Shown: positions 9,664 through 19,456, counted from the first letter of the stretch. The stretch is 64,000 bases of DNA from Kalymmatonema hyalinum WJT4-NPBG1 (GCA_019359075.1 JAHHIB010000006.1:82392-146391); one strand, 5' to 3'. Made by a program: numbers and translations. The notes: generated by a model from the sequence alone, not told the origin.

Positions 9664-11517
9664 ATGCAACCCACAATGCATATTTCTCAACGGAAAGTTT
9701 GCTCAAGTCAAGACAGTTCCCGCTCTTTCTTTATACCAACTTTTATGAATAACCTATATTTCGCCACAGCCAAAACCGTCAAAGTTACACAAACTCAAGA
9801 GGCTCAACCCTCTGCTTCCAGCTACAACTTCAGCAAGTATACCAACCAATTAATGTCTCCCCAAGGACTAGCACTCGCCGGGGGAATATTAGCACTATTT
9901 CTCCTACAGATGTTCTCTGCTGGTAAGAAGGGCAAACTCGCCACCAGCTATTGGGGTGGAGGAAAAGAAACAGCATGCGCCAAGAAAAAAGCCATCAAGC
10001 AAGTCACCTCTCCCAAGTGCGATAGTGCTAGCTTGTATATTGGAGTACATAAGTACAAGGGACAAAAACCACCCAAGGGAAGTGGGGGAACACCTGTATA
10101 TGTACCCGATGTTCAAAGAGGTACAGCTGTTATTGGGGCACCTGGTAGCGGTAAATCCTTCTCGGCAATCAACCCCATGCTTTACTCAGCTATCGACCAA
10201 GGGTTTGGTATTGTTCTATACGACTTTAAGTACCCCAGCCAAGCCAAAATAGCCAGTTACGCAAAATCAAAAGGGTATTCTGTACACGTCTTTGCTCCGG
10301 GTTTTCCCGAATCTGAGGTATGCAACCCCATCGATTTCTTGCGCGATAGTAGCGATGCTGAAACCGCAAGGCAGTTGGCTACCGTGATCAACAAAAACTT
10401 CCGTATGCTTGGTGGTGGCTCAGAAGACGCATTCTTCGGTCCTGCGGGCGACCAGTTAACCCAGGCAATCCTGATGCTCACCAAAGAGTTTGGGGAGTTT
10501 GCTGATATCATGACCGCAGCTGCTATCCTCTCAAGCGAGAAGATGGTCGAACGCCTGATGGCAGCAAGTCTTAATCCGTGGATACGCATAGCCTTCGGTC
10601 AATTATTTAGCTCCAGCGGAAGTGAAAAAACCATCGCGGGTATCGCCGGTACCGCCTCGCTCATGTTCACGCGCTTCATGGCAAAGAACACGCTTGGCTG
10701 CTTTGTCGGCAAGACTACTCTACCACTAGAGGTAGGCAAGAAACAGATGATTATCTTCGGACTTGACCGCGAACGCCGCGATGCAGTTGGTCCGCTGATG
10801 ACTTCAATCTTACATATGACCGTCGCCCGTAGTATTGCCAAAAAGAGGAAAGACACTGGTCCACTCGTAGTTAGCGTTGACGAGCTACCATCGATTTTTC
10901 TCCCAGACTTATTCAAATGGCTTAACGAATCCCGAAGTGAAGGATTCTGCGGAATCCTCGGATGGCAAAACATGGGGCAGTTGGAGAAAATTTATGGTAA
11001 AGAAATCTCAAAAGCAATCCTCGGTGCGTGCGGTACCAAGTTTATTTTCAACCCTGGTGAAGAGGAATCTGCAAGGGTTTTTAGTGCTTACCTTGGTGAA
11101 GAAGAAATTAAATATAAGCAGAAATCTCGTTCGACTGGAGGGGGAAAAGCTTCAACATCTATCTCCGACCAAGAACGGACTCGCAAGCTGTTTGAACCTG
11201 CCCAATTCCTCAAATTACCACCTGGAAAATGTGTATTTATCAACCCTGCCTATAGCAATAATAATGAAGGTTCTGTTCCAATATTAAAAAATATTAAAGT
11301 GCCAAAATATATCATTGGACTCGAACAATCAAACGATAGTAAATGGGATAAAGTTATCAAACTACTTGCTCGAAAAAGTACCCAAAAAAGACCAACTCAA
11401 GAAGACTTGGATGCCAGAGTCAAAGAGGTAGACAAGCGTTTCCCCATTCCTCAAGCACCTGTAGAAGCAGGTAATACGCCATTACCTGTGGATAGTTACA
11501 AAGAATTTTTCTCATGA
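9664..11517 (+). CDS. VirD4/TraG-type coupling ATPase
   Basis: Coupling proteins recruit relaxosome DNA to the T4SS channel. The product has one membrane segment at about residues 66-83, a Walker A motif GAPGSGKS near residue 158, and a Walker B region VVSVDELPSIF near residue 405. These are followed by LGWQNMGQLEKIYG and FNPGEEESARVFSAYLGE, all typical of TraG/VirD4 ATPases. ATG 9664 gives 617 aa; an ATG at 9745 is an alternative, and neither has a clear ribosome-binding site. Only one N-terminal membrane helix is visible where two are common. Confidence 0.85.
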   Translation: MQPTMHISQRKVCSSQDSSRSFFIPTFMNNLYFATAKTVKVTQTQEAQPSASSYNFSKYTNQLMSPQGLALAGGILALFLLQMFSAGKKGKLATSYWGGGKETACAKKKAIKQVTSPKCDSASLYIGVHKYKGQKPPKGSGGTPVYVPDVQRGTAVIGAPGSGKSFSAINPMLYSAIDQGFGIVLYDFKYPSQAKIASYAKSKGYSVHVFAPGFPESEVCNPIDFLRDSSDAETARQLATVINKNFRMLGGGSEDAFFGPAGDQLTQAILMLTKEFGEFADIMTAAAILSSEKMVERLMAASLNPWIRIAFGQLFSSSGSEKTIAGIAGTASLMFTRFMAKNTLGCFVGKTTLPLEVGKKQMIIFGLDRERRDAVGPLMTSILHMTVARSIAKKRKDTGPLVVSVDELPSIFLPDLFKWLNESRSEGFCGILGWQNMGQLEKIYGKEISKAILGACGTKFIFNPGEEESARVFSAYLGEEEIKYKQKSRSTGGGKASTSISDQERTRKLFEPAQFLKLPPGKCVFINPAYSNNNEGSVPILKNIKVPKYIIGLEQSNDSKWDKVIKLLARKSTQKRPTQEDLDARVKEVDKRFPIPQAPVEAGNTPLPVDSYKEFFS

Positions 11518-11566
11518 TTCCTACAACTGTTTTCAGAAAAATTAGCAAGTTTCAAAACTTCCCTAG

Positions 11567-11785
11567 ATGGAATTACAAATTTCTCAATTATATACAAATA
11601 AATACTTTGATGATATCCTATTATATCATTACAACCGCAATAATGCAGATAAAATTTATGACGATAAAAATTTCCATTATGATACTAAACCATCATTACT
11701 AATCATTAGATTTGATATTCAGTTAATCTTCGTTAAATACCAAAAAATAGTACTCTTAATAGATTACCAAAACCACTATGTTTGA
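11567..11785 (+). CDS. small hypothetical protein, 72 aa
   Basis: This AT-rich reading frame lies between the coupling protein and the 837-aa gene and overlaps the latter's start by 8 bases. The product is rich in Tyr, Ile, Asn and Asp (MELQISQLYTNKYFDDILLY at the N-terminus) and has no motif I recognise. It could be a real small gene translationally coupled to the next, or a chance frame in AT-rich DNA. A different frame at 11514-11702 covers part of the same stretch and looks less protein-like. Confidence 0.35.
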   Translation: MELQISQLYTNKYFDDILLYHYNRNNADKIYDDKNFHYDTKPSLLIIRFDIQLIFVKYQKIVLLIDYQNHYV

Positions 11786-14291
11786 CCCCCAGCAACAACG
11801 AATAGCAGATAACTATCTTCAAGTAGCTGATACTGCTGGTAAAGCAGCCTTGGAATTAGCCAAAATCCTGATTAACACTTTTAAAAAGATTCAAGAAATA
11901 CTTAAAGAAGGGAAAGAAACAGATAAAATTGCAGTCGAGGTTGGCAAGGATATTTACAACCTCGTACCTGATGAATCTACCCCTGGGGCTTACAAATGGG
12001 AAAAGGTAGATTTAAATCAGGAGGTAGGTGGTAGAGACACAGTAGTCTTAATGCCGGATATGTACATGGATAATGTACAGTACAGCATGACAGTTGAATA
12101 TAATACACAAAACGAACCTAGCGAATATCAAGCACAAATTATCGCCGCCCAAATTGTACAAGACGTACCTGATTTAGGTGATAATTCCACAGATTACGAA
12201 CCAGCTATCAAAATAACTGCTTATACTGAATCAGGCGATAAAACTGTCATTTACGAACAAGATTCACAGGGCAAATGCCGAATAAACTTAGTCACAGAAA
12301 ATCTGTCTCAAGATGAAATTCTGGATGTAGCTTACGAACCACTCGTGAAGCTACTACCTCCTTCATCTGATATCATTAAAGATTACCAAAATACCAAAAA
12401 CAATCTAGAAGAAAATAACACTACCCTACAGTCTGAAACTAACGTCAATGGCAAATTAGATATTGAAACCAACAAAATTGAGAATCTATCGATAGCAGCA
12501 AATGATATGCTATTGCAAGTCTTCAATAATAAGAATATTGAAGAAAAATCAACAGAGTTAATGACTACTGATGCCAAGGAAATTCAATCAGTAGAATATA
12601 CTCCAATAGAAGATGTACCACCGTCAGAAGAGATAGTTGGGTTTCTAGGAGATATAGATATTAGCAATCCTCCGGATTTTGATGATGCACCAGATGAAGA
12701 TGAGAAAATTGCTACAGTCATTCCGATTAATGAGTCAGCAGAATTAATAGATAATACTGGTTCAACAACTATATCAGAACCAAGTCATCAGATAGCTAAC
12801 CAACCTTCAAATATTGAAAATTATGACTCCACATTATCAACCATATCAGAGTCAACCGAAGAGAAGTTTGAAGAAGTTGTCATCAGTAGTGTTCAGGAAG
12901 AGGTAGAAAATCAGGAAAATTTTACTTCTGTAGAAATAATACTTACTAATAATAAGAAATCTGTTGAGTCAGAAGAAAGCCGAAGCACAACTCCTAAAAG
13001 AGAAAATTTGGAGGAAGAAGAACAATATGCTGCTCAATCTACTTACCAACAAGCAGCGAACTCCAAGGGGGTAGAACCGCAAGCGCAACAGTGGGCACGT
13101 CAAGTAGAAGTACCACTATACGAGATAAAAAACAAACAAGCAGAAAAAGAACGTTACAACGGCGAAAACAAAGATATTGCCCAAGCTGCAACTGAGATGC
13201 TGAAAAAATATGGCACCATCGAGCAAGATGGTTCTCGTATTTACAGAAGTGATACCTTTGTAATTCGGCAAGAAGCAGATACCATCAGCGTCCACCGCCG
13301 CAGTGACGAACTTCAGGGTTGGAACAACTCCTTGATGGAGTTCAAACCCGGTAAGGGAAACAAAGAACCCAAAATCACCAAACAGCCTAAAGAAATGTTA
13401 GGGGTGGAACGTCAGGAATTTTTGATGGTAAACGAACACCTTCAGGATAAGGGTAAACTACCCGACTTACCTTATTCAGATATCCGGGATGTGGCAAATA
13501 CACTTGGTTCTCTTGCGCCTGCTGGTACCATCAAAACCCTTGAGGTATTCAAACAAAACGAGATGCTGGATACTCTCAACAACATACTCCTGACAGCAGG
13601 CAAAGATGAACTCGCTGTAGGAGAATTTACCATTAAACGCACCCGTGACCCTCAAGGAAAAAAAGCTAGCCTGCAATTGTTTAAAACCACCGAGGAAAGG
13701 GGTACTCAGGAGCTTGTCCGGTTTGACTTAACTAAAACCGAAGCTGGCATTACAAAGGAAGTAGCCAAGATGAATATCTCTGACTACGATATCAACCAGG
13801 TGAAGTTTATTGCCCAAAACGCCCAAAAGCTTAACCTAGAACAAATCTTCGGTCACTCACAGCCTACCGTCGCACCTCCCAAACAACAACCAATACAAGC
13901 AGCAGGCGATATCCCCGTCAAAGTCCACCCCTACATAGCCGAGGAATGGGCGAACATGATCAAGCATGGCACCCCTAACTGGGGAGGGGCAATGAACCAG
14001 GGTAATGCAGAAATTCAAGAGCGCATTTTAGACAACGACGGCAAGTTACCAATTGCCTCGCAGCGGGAAATGTACTTCAAAATTTTGACCTACAAAACTG
14101 ATGAAGCTCAGAAAAGGGGTGAACAAGTCGTAGATTTTGTTCCTCTCAAGGATATTATGAATGACTTACAAACATGGCGCGGTCAAGAAATCAAAATACA
14201 GTATACTCCCACCGAACACATAAGCGTCCCCCAACGTCAAACTGTTGCTACCGCTGCACCTAAAGCTAAGTCAGGAGGGGTGGAATTATGA
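11778..14291 (+). CDS. large conjugation-linked protein of unknown function (837 aa)
   Basis: No known family is recognised. Residues 1 to about 195 form a folded-looking domain with an N-terminal amphipathic helix (LAKILINTFKKIQEILKEGK). Residues about 200-430 are strongly acidic, Ser/Thr/Asn-rich and probably disordered. Residues about 435-700 form a second domain (IEQDGSRIYRSDTFVIR, FKPGKGNKEPK, FTIKRTRDPQGK). After a Pro/Gln linker, a third short domain (about 715-805) starts at HPYIAEEWANMI. No relaxase HUH or tyrosine motif is evident. Its position as last gene of the transfer block suggests a DNA-processing or mobilisation partner, but that is inference. Confidence 0.65.
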   Translation: MFDPQQQRIADNYLQVADTAGKAALELAKILINTFKKIQEILKEGKETDKIAVEVGKDIYNLVPDESTPGAYKWEKVDLNQEVGGRDTVVLMPDMYMDNVQYSMTVEYNTQNEPSEYQAQIIAAQIVQDVPDLGDNSTDYEPAIKITAYTESGDKTVIYEQDSQGKCRINLVTENLSQDEILDVAYEPLVKLLPPSSDIIKDYQNTKNNLEENNTTLQSETNVNGKLDIETNKIENLSIAANDMLLQVFNNKNIEEKSTELMTTDAKEIQSVEYTPIEDVPPSEEIVGFLGDIDISNPPDFDDAPDEDEKIATVIPINESAELIDNTGSTTISEPSHQIANQPSNIENYDSTLSTISESTEEKFEEVVISSVQEEVENQENFTSVEIILTNNKKSVESEESRSTTPKRENLEEEEQYAAQSTYQQAANSKGVEPQAQQWARQVEVPLYEIKNKQAEKERYNGENKDIAQAATEMLKKYGTIEQDGSRIYRSDTFVIRQEADTISVHRRSDELQGWNNSLMEFKPGKGNKEPKITKQPKEMLGVERQEFLMVNEHLQDKGKLPDLPYSDIRDVANTLGSLAPAGTIKTLEVFKQNEMLDTLNNILLTAGKDELAVGEFTIKRTRDPQGKKASLQLFKTTEERGTQELVRFDLTKTEAGITKEVAKMNISDYDINQVKFIAQNAQKLNLEQIFGHSQPTVAPPKQQPIQAAGDIPVKVHPYIAEEWANMIKHGTPNWGGAMNQGNAEIQERILDNDGKLPIASQREMYFKILTYKTDEAQKRGEQVVDFVPLKDIMNDLQTWRGQEIKIQYTPTEHISVPQRQTVATAAPKAKSGGVEL

Positions 14292-14498
14292 CACTTTGAG
14301 GAAGACAGCAGGCAGATTTAACTAATGGGGTTCGGGGGCTATTAGTCCCGCACTGTACCCCTATCAGTGTCAGGAGGGGGTTTGTCTTGACCACCTGTCA
14401 AGAAATATGTGTAAGAAAGCACCAATCGATTGAGGAGTCGGATAATCTTCTCTTAACGATGAGAATTGTTCGGTTACTACAAGAACACGGGGTTACGC

Positions 14499-14528
14499 GA
14501 TTACCAAGGGGCAGTGCCCTTGGCAATC
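14499..14528. terminator. hairpin between convergent genes
   Basis: CCAAGGG and CCCTTGG pair over a 6-base loop. After one mismatch the stem extends with GATT/AATC. It lies in the 262-base space between the plus-strand 837-aa gene and the minus-strand propeller gene, so it could end transcription from either side. No T-run follows on either strand, so it may instead be a small palindromic dispersed repeat. Confidence 0.35.
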
Positions 14529-14553
14529 ACGAATCCATCCATTTAACAACGGG

Positions 14554-15552
14554 TCAGATAAGGTTTAGACAGCAGATTGGAGCCAAATCCGATGCAATCT
14601 GCTTCCACGTAATGCCAGTATCGTCCGAGAAAAAGATCTGACCATCACTTGTTCCGAAAGCAGCTAGATTCCCCAAAGTCGAAAGGGTTCCCGTGTTGAT
14701 GTTGTCGTTAAACCACTCCGGTAGCCCTTGCTCACACTTAGAGAAAGCTCCTGGCTTGTCGAGCGGGTGTCGATAGATAGCTGCTTTGCCGCCATGTGGT
14801 CCCATAGAAGCAGTCATCAAAATGGTTTCTCCACATACTGCTACGGCTCGTGCGTAAGCAGCATGTAGGTTTTCGCGTGAAAAGCTCCAAGAATTTCCTC
14901 TATCTCTACTCACAGCCATCCCCTGAGCCGTAGCCGCCAGCACAAGATTAGGACGACCCTTAACTGTCCGTACTTCATGGACATCTGCATGAAAGTCGAT
15001 GGTGGGTTGCCATGACTCTCCCTGGTCATCGGAGCGCAAAATGCCTCCAACGTGGACATTTACGTACAGTTCACCGGATTGACCTACTGCAAGAGAACGA
15101 ACATCTGGAGGACCACCCCACGGGGTATACCATTCGGAGCGTCCCGAAACCGTCTCAAAGCTATTGATGCGATTCGTGCTTCCGTCTACAATCCGGATGA
15201 GATGAGCTTGTGATGTTCCGACCAGAACCGCGCCGTTGTAAGGCAGGATGCACTTGGGCCGCAAATCATTCATTAAAGCTATTTGCTGCCACTCGCCTTC
15301 TGGGTTGCGATGCCATACCGAGTTGCGATCAACGATGACCCACAGCCCATCGGGACTTGAGGCAAGAGCAGTGATGGAATGACCTTCAAGTTCAATATGC
15401 TGCTTGGAATCAAGAAACAGCAAGCCATTAGATGTTCCTGCTATGACTAGAAATCTGTGTCTCGTTGGGGAGGCATTGGCAAAATTGGTTTCTGCTTGCT
15501 TGTGCTCAATCGGCTCAACCTGTTCGACTATTTGTTGTAGAGTATCGTCCAT
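14554..15552 (-). CDS. Asp-box (BNR) beta-propeller protein
   Basis: The 332-residue product has three clear Asp-box motifs (S-x-D-x-G-x-x-W): SDDQGESW, SRDRGNSW and SDDTGITW. These motifs mark blades of sialidase/sortilin/YCF48-like propellers. There is no signal peptide, so it is probably cytoplasmic; the N-terminus is polar (MDDTLQQIVEQVEPIEHKQ). The start is well supported by an exact AAGGAGGT ribosome-binding site 7 bases upstream. No catalytic residues of glycosidases can be assigned, so function is unknown. It stands alone on the minus strand. Confidence 0.8.
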   Translation of the reverse strand: MDDTLQQIVEQVEPIEHKQAETNFANASPTRHRFLVIAGTSNGLLFLDSKQHIELEGHSITALASSPDGLWVIVDRNSVWHRNPEGEWQQIALMNDLRPKCILPYNGAVLVGTSQAHLIRIVDGSTNRINSFETVSGRSEWYTPWGGPPDVRSLAVGQSGELYVNVHVGGILRSDDQGESWQPTIDFHADVHEVRTVKGRPNLVLAATAQGMAVSRDRGNSWSFSRENLHAAYARAVAVCGETILMTASMGPHGGKAAIYRHPLDKPGAFSKCEQGLPEWFNDNINTGTLSTLGNLAAFGTSDGQIFFSDDTGITWKQIASDLAPICCLNLI

Positions 15553-15850
15553 TGTTTGAACCTCCTTACTTATGGTGCTGCCACTGTGGCTGAGTCTGTT
15601 GTCACTAATATGGCTCAGTCCTTCAGCACCCCCTCAATCTACTGTACTGAATTCGTTCAACATAGAACTCACTCATAAGCATGAGGAAAAGTGTTCATTA
15701 ATTATTGAATTTCTTGAGGAAATAGCGATCGCTTCTGTTCAAGATTAATGGTGTTAAGGGCGGACAAACCGATACCACGTTTTTCCACCATATCGGTCAT
15801 TGGGAACAGGGAAATGCTCAGTCTGCTAAGTCTATCAAGGTAAGAATTAC

Positions 15851-15885
15851 CATCGCAGCTTCCGGCGGGCGCTCTGCGCCATCGC
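15851..15885. repeat. small palindromic dispersed repeat
   Basis: A GC-rich imperfect palindrome bounded by CATCGC and GCCATCGC lies in the 412-base gap 15553-15964. The same form (GATGGCG...GCCATCGC) recurs at 22100-22136. Such short mobile repeats are well known from Nostoc-type genomes. The rest of the gap shows a HIP1 octamer near 15726 and no gene. Confidence 0.5.
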
Positions 15886-15964
15886 TTTTTACTGGAAATA
15901 AATCGAAATTCTGCTATCTAGATTTGTAGCAACATTTACCAGAAAAATTATTGCTAGTTAAAAC

Positions 15965-16390
15965 ATGAAAACCTCGATGCTTAAACTTTCACTAATCTTG
16001 GCTGCTGTCATATCCACGCAACTATTGGGCGCTGCGTCTGCCCAAAGTAACCCACGTTCTGGTTTTGGGACGATTAAGGTGCAAGAATTTATCTCTTCTA
16101 ACCGTATTAAAGTTACTATCCCAAAAGCTGTGGCTGTACAATTGTTTAGCAACTTAGAAGAACAAGAAGGAAGAAAGTCCGAGGACATTTCAGTTGCGTA
16201 TCCCACAAGAGAAACAGCTGTAATCGTACATAGCATAGTAGGTTTGGCTGATGATTCAGTAGGCGGGATACGAAATCGCATCGAATTGAGACGCAACCAA
16301 AATAAATGGGAAATTGTTTGGGTAGGTCGGCAATATAAGTGCCAATTAGGTCGAGGACATCAAGACTGGTCTAGCAGTCTTTGCTCGTAG
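15965..16390 (+). CDS. small secreted protein of unknown function, 141 aa
   Basis: The N-terminus is a clear Sec signal peptide (MKTSMLKLSLILAAVISTQL) ending in AASA-Q near residue 26. The mature part is about 115 residues, mixed strand and helix, with two Cys near the C-terminus (YKCQLGRG and SSLCS) that could pair in the periplasm. No domain is recognised. Neighbours are unrelated. The 313-base stretch after it shows no convincing gene, only a HIP1 octamer near 16609. Confidence 0.6.
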   Translation: MKTSMLKLSLILAAVISTQLLGAASAQSNPRSGFGTIKVQEFISSNRIKVTIPKAVAVQLFSNLEEQEGRKSEDISVAYPTRETAVIVHSIVGLADDSVGGIRNRIELRRNQNKWEIVWVGRQYKCQLGRGHQDWSSSLCS

Positions 16391-16703
16391 CTGGGTTTTT
16401 AGCCTTCGTCAAGTCTAATTTAATTGTTACTTCAGCCACCGTAGTCAAGACGATTTATGCAGTAGCATTTTATTATATAACAAGATACGTGCAATTTTCA
16501 CGCTTTTGTTGCAGCGCTTCTGTGATTGGAGAAATGCCAGCGAACCGAGCTTTTATGGCCGGAGTTTACTTTTCTTAATTTTTCTACGCTGGACTCACAT
16601 ATCAATGCGATCGCTCGTCTGCAAGGAAGTCCACAGGGCATCGGTGCGCGTGACGGCACTGATGCTGTTTGTTCAGTCTGTCCTCGCGCCTAACGGGACT
16701 TAA

Positions 16704-17102
16704 ACATTTTTGAGGGAGAAACAAGCCTCAAAACCATACAGGGTAAGGGAAATACACCAAATGCTAAAAAATGGCTCAAACCCAGATATATCAAAAAACA
16801 AGCGAATACCATTTAAGCGTATGAAGAAAGTTTGGAGCAATCAATCCCATGATCGGGATTGCGTTTATCAGTTTGTTCCACCTGATGATGCTCGTGATGT
16901 GATTTTCGGGCAGTGATTAAATCGGGATGAAGCGTCAAACCGTGAGTCGGTGTCAGTCACTAATAATATAGATATAACTATAACTACAGAAGTAATTGAC
17001 ACATCATTACAGTTAGTCACCCAAGTGTTAGACATTGCAATCGGCACTCAAAACGCGAATTCTGATTCGGTGTCATTCACTAATCATGCTAAACCAGAGT
17101 AA
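16704..17102 (+). pseudogene. broken reading frame with one in-frame TGA
   Basis: From 16704 one frame runs to a TAA at 17100-17102 with a single TGA at 16914-16916. The first part (from a TTG at 16710) is basic, with YRVREIHQMLKNG and FKRMKKVW. The second part after the TGA is 61 codons without a stop. The final TAA overlaps the ATG of the next gene (TAATG), which suggests a former coupled gene. No family is recognised. It could equally be a chance open frame. Confidence 0.3.
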
Positions 17103-18154
17103 TGAGTATGGCTAAAACTAACAAATCAGAAAATGTTCCCAACGCGATGCAAGAAAAGTTCAATGGCATTGTGGCGATAACGGATGATTTTGCCAAACAA
17201 CATTTGAACGATGAATATGCCCAGTTGCTCCGCTTTGCGGTAGCAGCTCTATGTCGCAAAAGACCATCTCCACTGGCAAAGGGTAGGGAGAAAACTTGGG
17301 CTTGTGGGATTACTCATGCTATCGGCATGGTCAATTTTCTCTTTGACCCTTCACAAAATCCTCACATTAGTGCTAAGGAAATCTACCAGTGGTTTGGTGT
17401 AAGTCCTAGCACCGGGCAGTCGAAATCAAAACAGGTACGAGATACCCTGAATATGCATCAGATGGACCCTGATTGGTGTCTGCCCAGCAAGTTAGACAAC
17501 AACCCCATGGCTTGGATGATTTCTGTTGATGGATTTATCTTGGATGCAAGGTCTGTACCCCGAGAAATTCAGGAAGTAGCATATACACAGGGCTTAATTC
17601 CTTATATTCCGGGTCATGGTGAATCAGAGGATATTGATGACAAGCAAGCATCACCCCATCATGAAAAAGCGGTTAATCCTTCTGCAAATGCAGTATATGT
17701 GCTGGATGTCTTTTTAATTGACGGTTCAATGACCGAGGAATTTATTGCAGAGAATTCAGTGGTGTCTCGAACCATTGAGATTAAAGGTAGCAATACTTTG
17801 GAGGAGCTCCATAAAATCATCTTTAAGGCATTCGACCGCCAAGAAGAGCATATGTACGAATTTCAAGTGGGAGGAAGTGGCCCGCAAGATCCAAATGCAA
17901 GACGGTACTGCTTGAAACAAGCATTTTCAAGTTCCGGTTTGATACAAGCGCCTACAGGGGATGTGTCTAGTACTTCAATTGCTTCCCTAGGCTTATCTGT
18001 TGATGAGGCTTTTGGTTACTGGTTCGACTTTGGTGATGATTGGTGGCACCAGATTAATGTCACAAAAATCATAGATAAGGCTCAATCGGGCAAGTATCCC
18101 AGAATCACTAAGCGCTTTGGAGCTAGCCCTCCTCAATACGCGGATTTTGAGTAG
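17102..18154 (+). CDS. DUF6398 - pRiA4b ORF-3-like fusion protein
   Basis: Residues about 15-115 resemble DUF6398 (FNGIVAITDDFAKQHL, then WACGITHAIGMVNFLFD). Residues about 195-350 match the plasmid pRiA4b ORF-3-like domain: a strand-rich fold beginning VYVLDVFLIDGSM, with LEELHKIIFKAFDRQEEHMY and the hallmark FDFGDDWWHQI. Function of both domains is unknown; the second is common on plasmids and near mobile elements. Two starts are possible (ATG 17102 and 17108). The 3' end overlaps a decayed fragment on the other strand. Confidence 0.8.
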   Translation: MSMAKTNKSENVPNAMQEKFNGIVAITDDFAKQHLNDEYAQLLRFAVAALCRKRPSPLAKGREKTWACGITHAIGMVNFLFDPSQNPHISAKEIYQWFGVSPSTGQSKSKQVRDTLNMHQMDPDWCLPSKLDNNPMAWMISVDGFILDARSVPREIQEVAYTQGLIPYIPGHGESEDIDDKQASPHHEKAVNPSANAVYVLDVFLIDGSMTEEFIAENSVVSRTIEIKGSNTLEELHKIIFKAFDRQEEHMYEFQVGGSGPQDPNARRYCLKQAFSSSGLIQAPTGDVSSTSIASLGLSVDEAFGYWFDFGDDWWHQINVTKIIDKAQSGKYPRITKRFGASPPQYADFE

Positions 18155-18314
18155 GAGAACCATAAAAGATCTGCACAAGTTTGAGTAAGTCACTTTTTGC
18201 AGGTTCACCCTTATGCAACCATTCTCTTAAATCATGAGGGTATAACCAAAAGCTCTCAATAAAATCATTTTTGTTGTAAATTGGGCTGTCATCTAACTGA
18301 ATGCGCGTAAACCT
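18123..18314 (-). pseudogene. C-terminal fragment resembling a Nudix hydrolase
   Basis: On the minus strand a stop-free run of about 63 codons reads RIQLDDSPIYNKNDFIESFW, then LYPHDLREWLHKGEPAKSDL and LKLVQIFYG. This resembles the C-terminal end of Nudix-type hydrolases that I know from cyanobacteria. There is no start codon and no Nudix box, because an upstream TAA closes the frame at 18315. It overlaps the 3' end of the previous gene by about 30 bases. I read it as a truncated relic. Confidence 0.4.
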
Positions 18315-18393
18315 TTACAGGCAATAAGCTAGGGGAGGCTTGCGCCGAAGTAATCGCCTGTTACTGAATCGGTGTTCTAGGGGTTGGAGTGGC

Positions 18394-19044
18394 TCATGAA
18401 GCAGAGCGAAGGCAACGTCGGCGCAACATAAAACCAGCTCCAATTAAGCCAATACCAACTAGCGTCCCTAGTCCGGTTTCCGGTTCTGGAACAACCTTAA
18501 TAGTGCCAGCCACTAAAGCCTGTCCTCTTATGGGATCGTTTGGATTTGGACTGATTGTGTCGTTCTCAAAAAAGTCTAGTGTGCCAGTAGCACCTCTGAA
18601 TATACCCTCACCGCCAGTGATAATCAAAGAACCAGAGCCAGACCCTGTGAGGTTTACAAAGTCAATTAAAGCCGTGGCACTAGCGGTTCCAGACACCTTG
18701 TTAGCACCGCTACCACTGAATTCAATAAAGCCTTCTGGGAAGCCCTCTAAGCCGATTGCTGTTGGATCGGTGTTAAAGGTGAACAAGCCAGTAGAGAAGT
18801 CAGTTAGGGCGTAAACTAAACCGTTATATTCGGTGAGTCCATATGGTGCATCAGTACTTACAGCCCGTTCAATTGCCCGTGAAAACTTCTCGTTAATCGG
18901 CTCAACAGCGATTGTTACGTCGTAATTACCACTAAATGGGAAGAGAGTCTGTGCGATCGCCTTCTCGTTCCCCGATCCAAAACTCAGTAAAGTCAAAGCT
19001 GCAGGAACAAGCCATGCAGCGTAAGAGCGAAGTACCGTTAGCAT
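18394..19044 (-). CDS. PEP-CTERM sorting-signal exported protein
   Basis: The 216-residue product has an N-terminal signal peptide (residues 1 to about 31, ending AIAQ). The C-terminus is a PEP-CTERM tail: VPEPETGLGTLVGIGLIGAG followed by FMLRRR. Such proteins are exported and processed by an exosortase. The middle is Gly/Ser/Thr-rich and strand-forming, with no catalytic motif. It is monocistronic; the 496 bases beyond its start contain only the small fragment at 19304-19456. Confidence 0.85.
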   Translation of the reverse strand: MLTVLRSYAAWLVPAALTLLSFGSGNEKAIAQTLFPFSGNYDVTIAVEPINEKFSRAIERAVSTDAPYGLTEYNGLVYALTDFSTGLFTFNTDPTAIGLEGFPEGFIEFSGSGANKVSGTASATALIDFVNLTGSGSGSLIITGGEGIFRGATGTLDFFENDTISPNPNDPIRGQALVAGTIKVVPEPETGLGTLVGIGLIGAGFMLRRRCLRSAS

Positions 19045-19303
19045 TGTTTCATATTACCTATCTTCAAGGAAAGTTTTATGTAAAAAATATTACTTTTTGC
19101 TTGCCGAAAACAGTATACAGCACATTAAATTGCGACGGCAATGAAAAAATTGTCGCTCCGCTTGATGTATTTTTAGAGACCATTTAATCTTTTAATGCGG
19201 CGATTCTTAAGACATTACTGTCGTCAGTCATAGCACCACAAATAGTATTAAACCTTTATAGTATTATGTGTTTAAGCATTTAACAGCTAATAAGATTATG
19301 AGT

Positions 19304-19456
19304 TTAAATGTTTAACTGTTGCTTCAAATCTTCTACGTTCTGGACTTGGCTCCAGTCGATGTCTGCAAAAGTTGGCATGACACGAAATTGAAATGGAAAG
19401 CTTAATCCCATCTTTGTCAACCGTATATTCGCAGTATATCGTGTAGCACTGATTTT
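19304..19456 (-). pseudogene. short coding relic, unknown family
   Basis: A 50-codon minus-strand frame reads TANIRLTKMGLSFPFQFRVM then PTFADIDWSQVQNVEDLKQQ before its stop. The amino-acid pattern looks coding, but the frame opens right after a TGA. The only ATG, inside it, would give 35 residues. It may be the tail of a lost gene or a very small protein. Nothing else is seen in the surrounding 19045-19540 gap. Confidence 0.3.
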
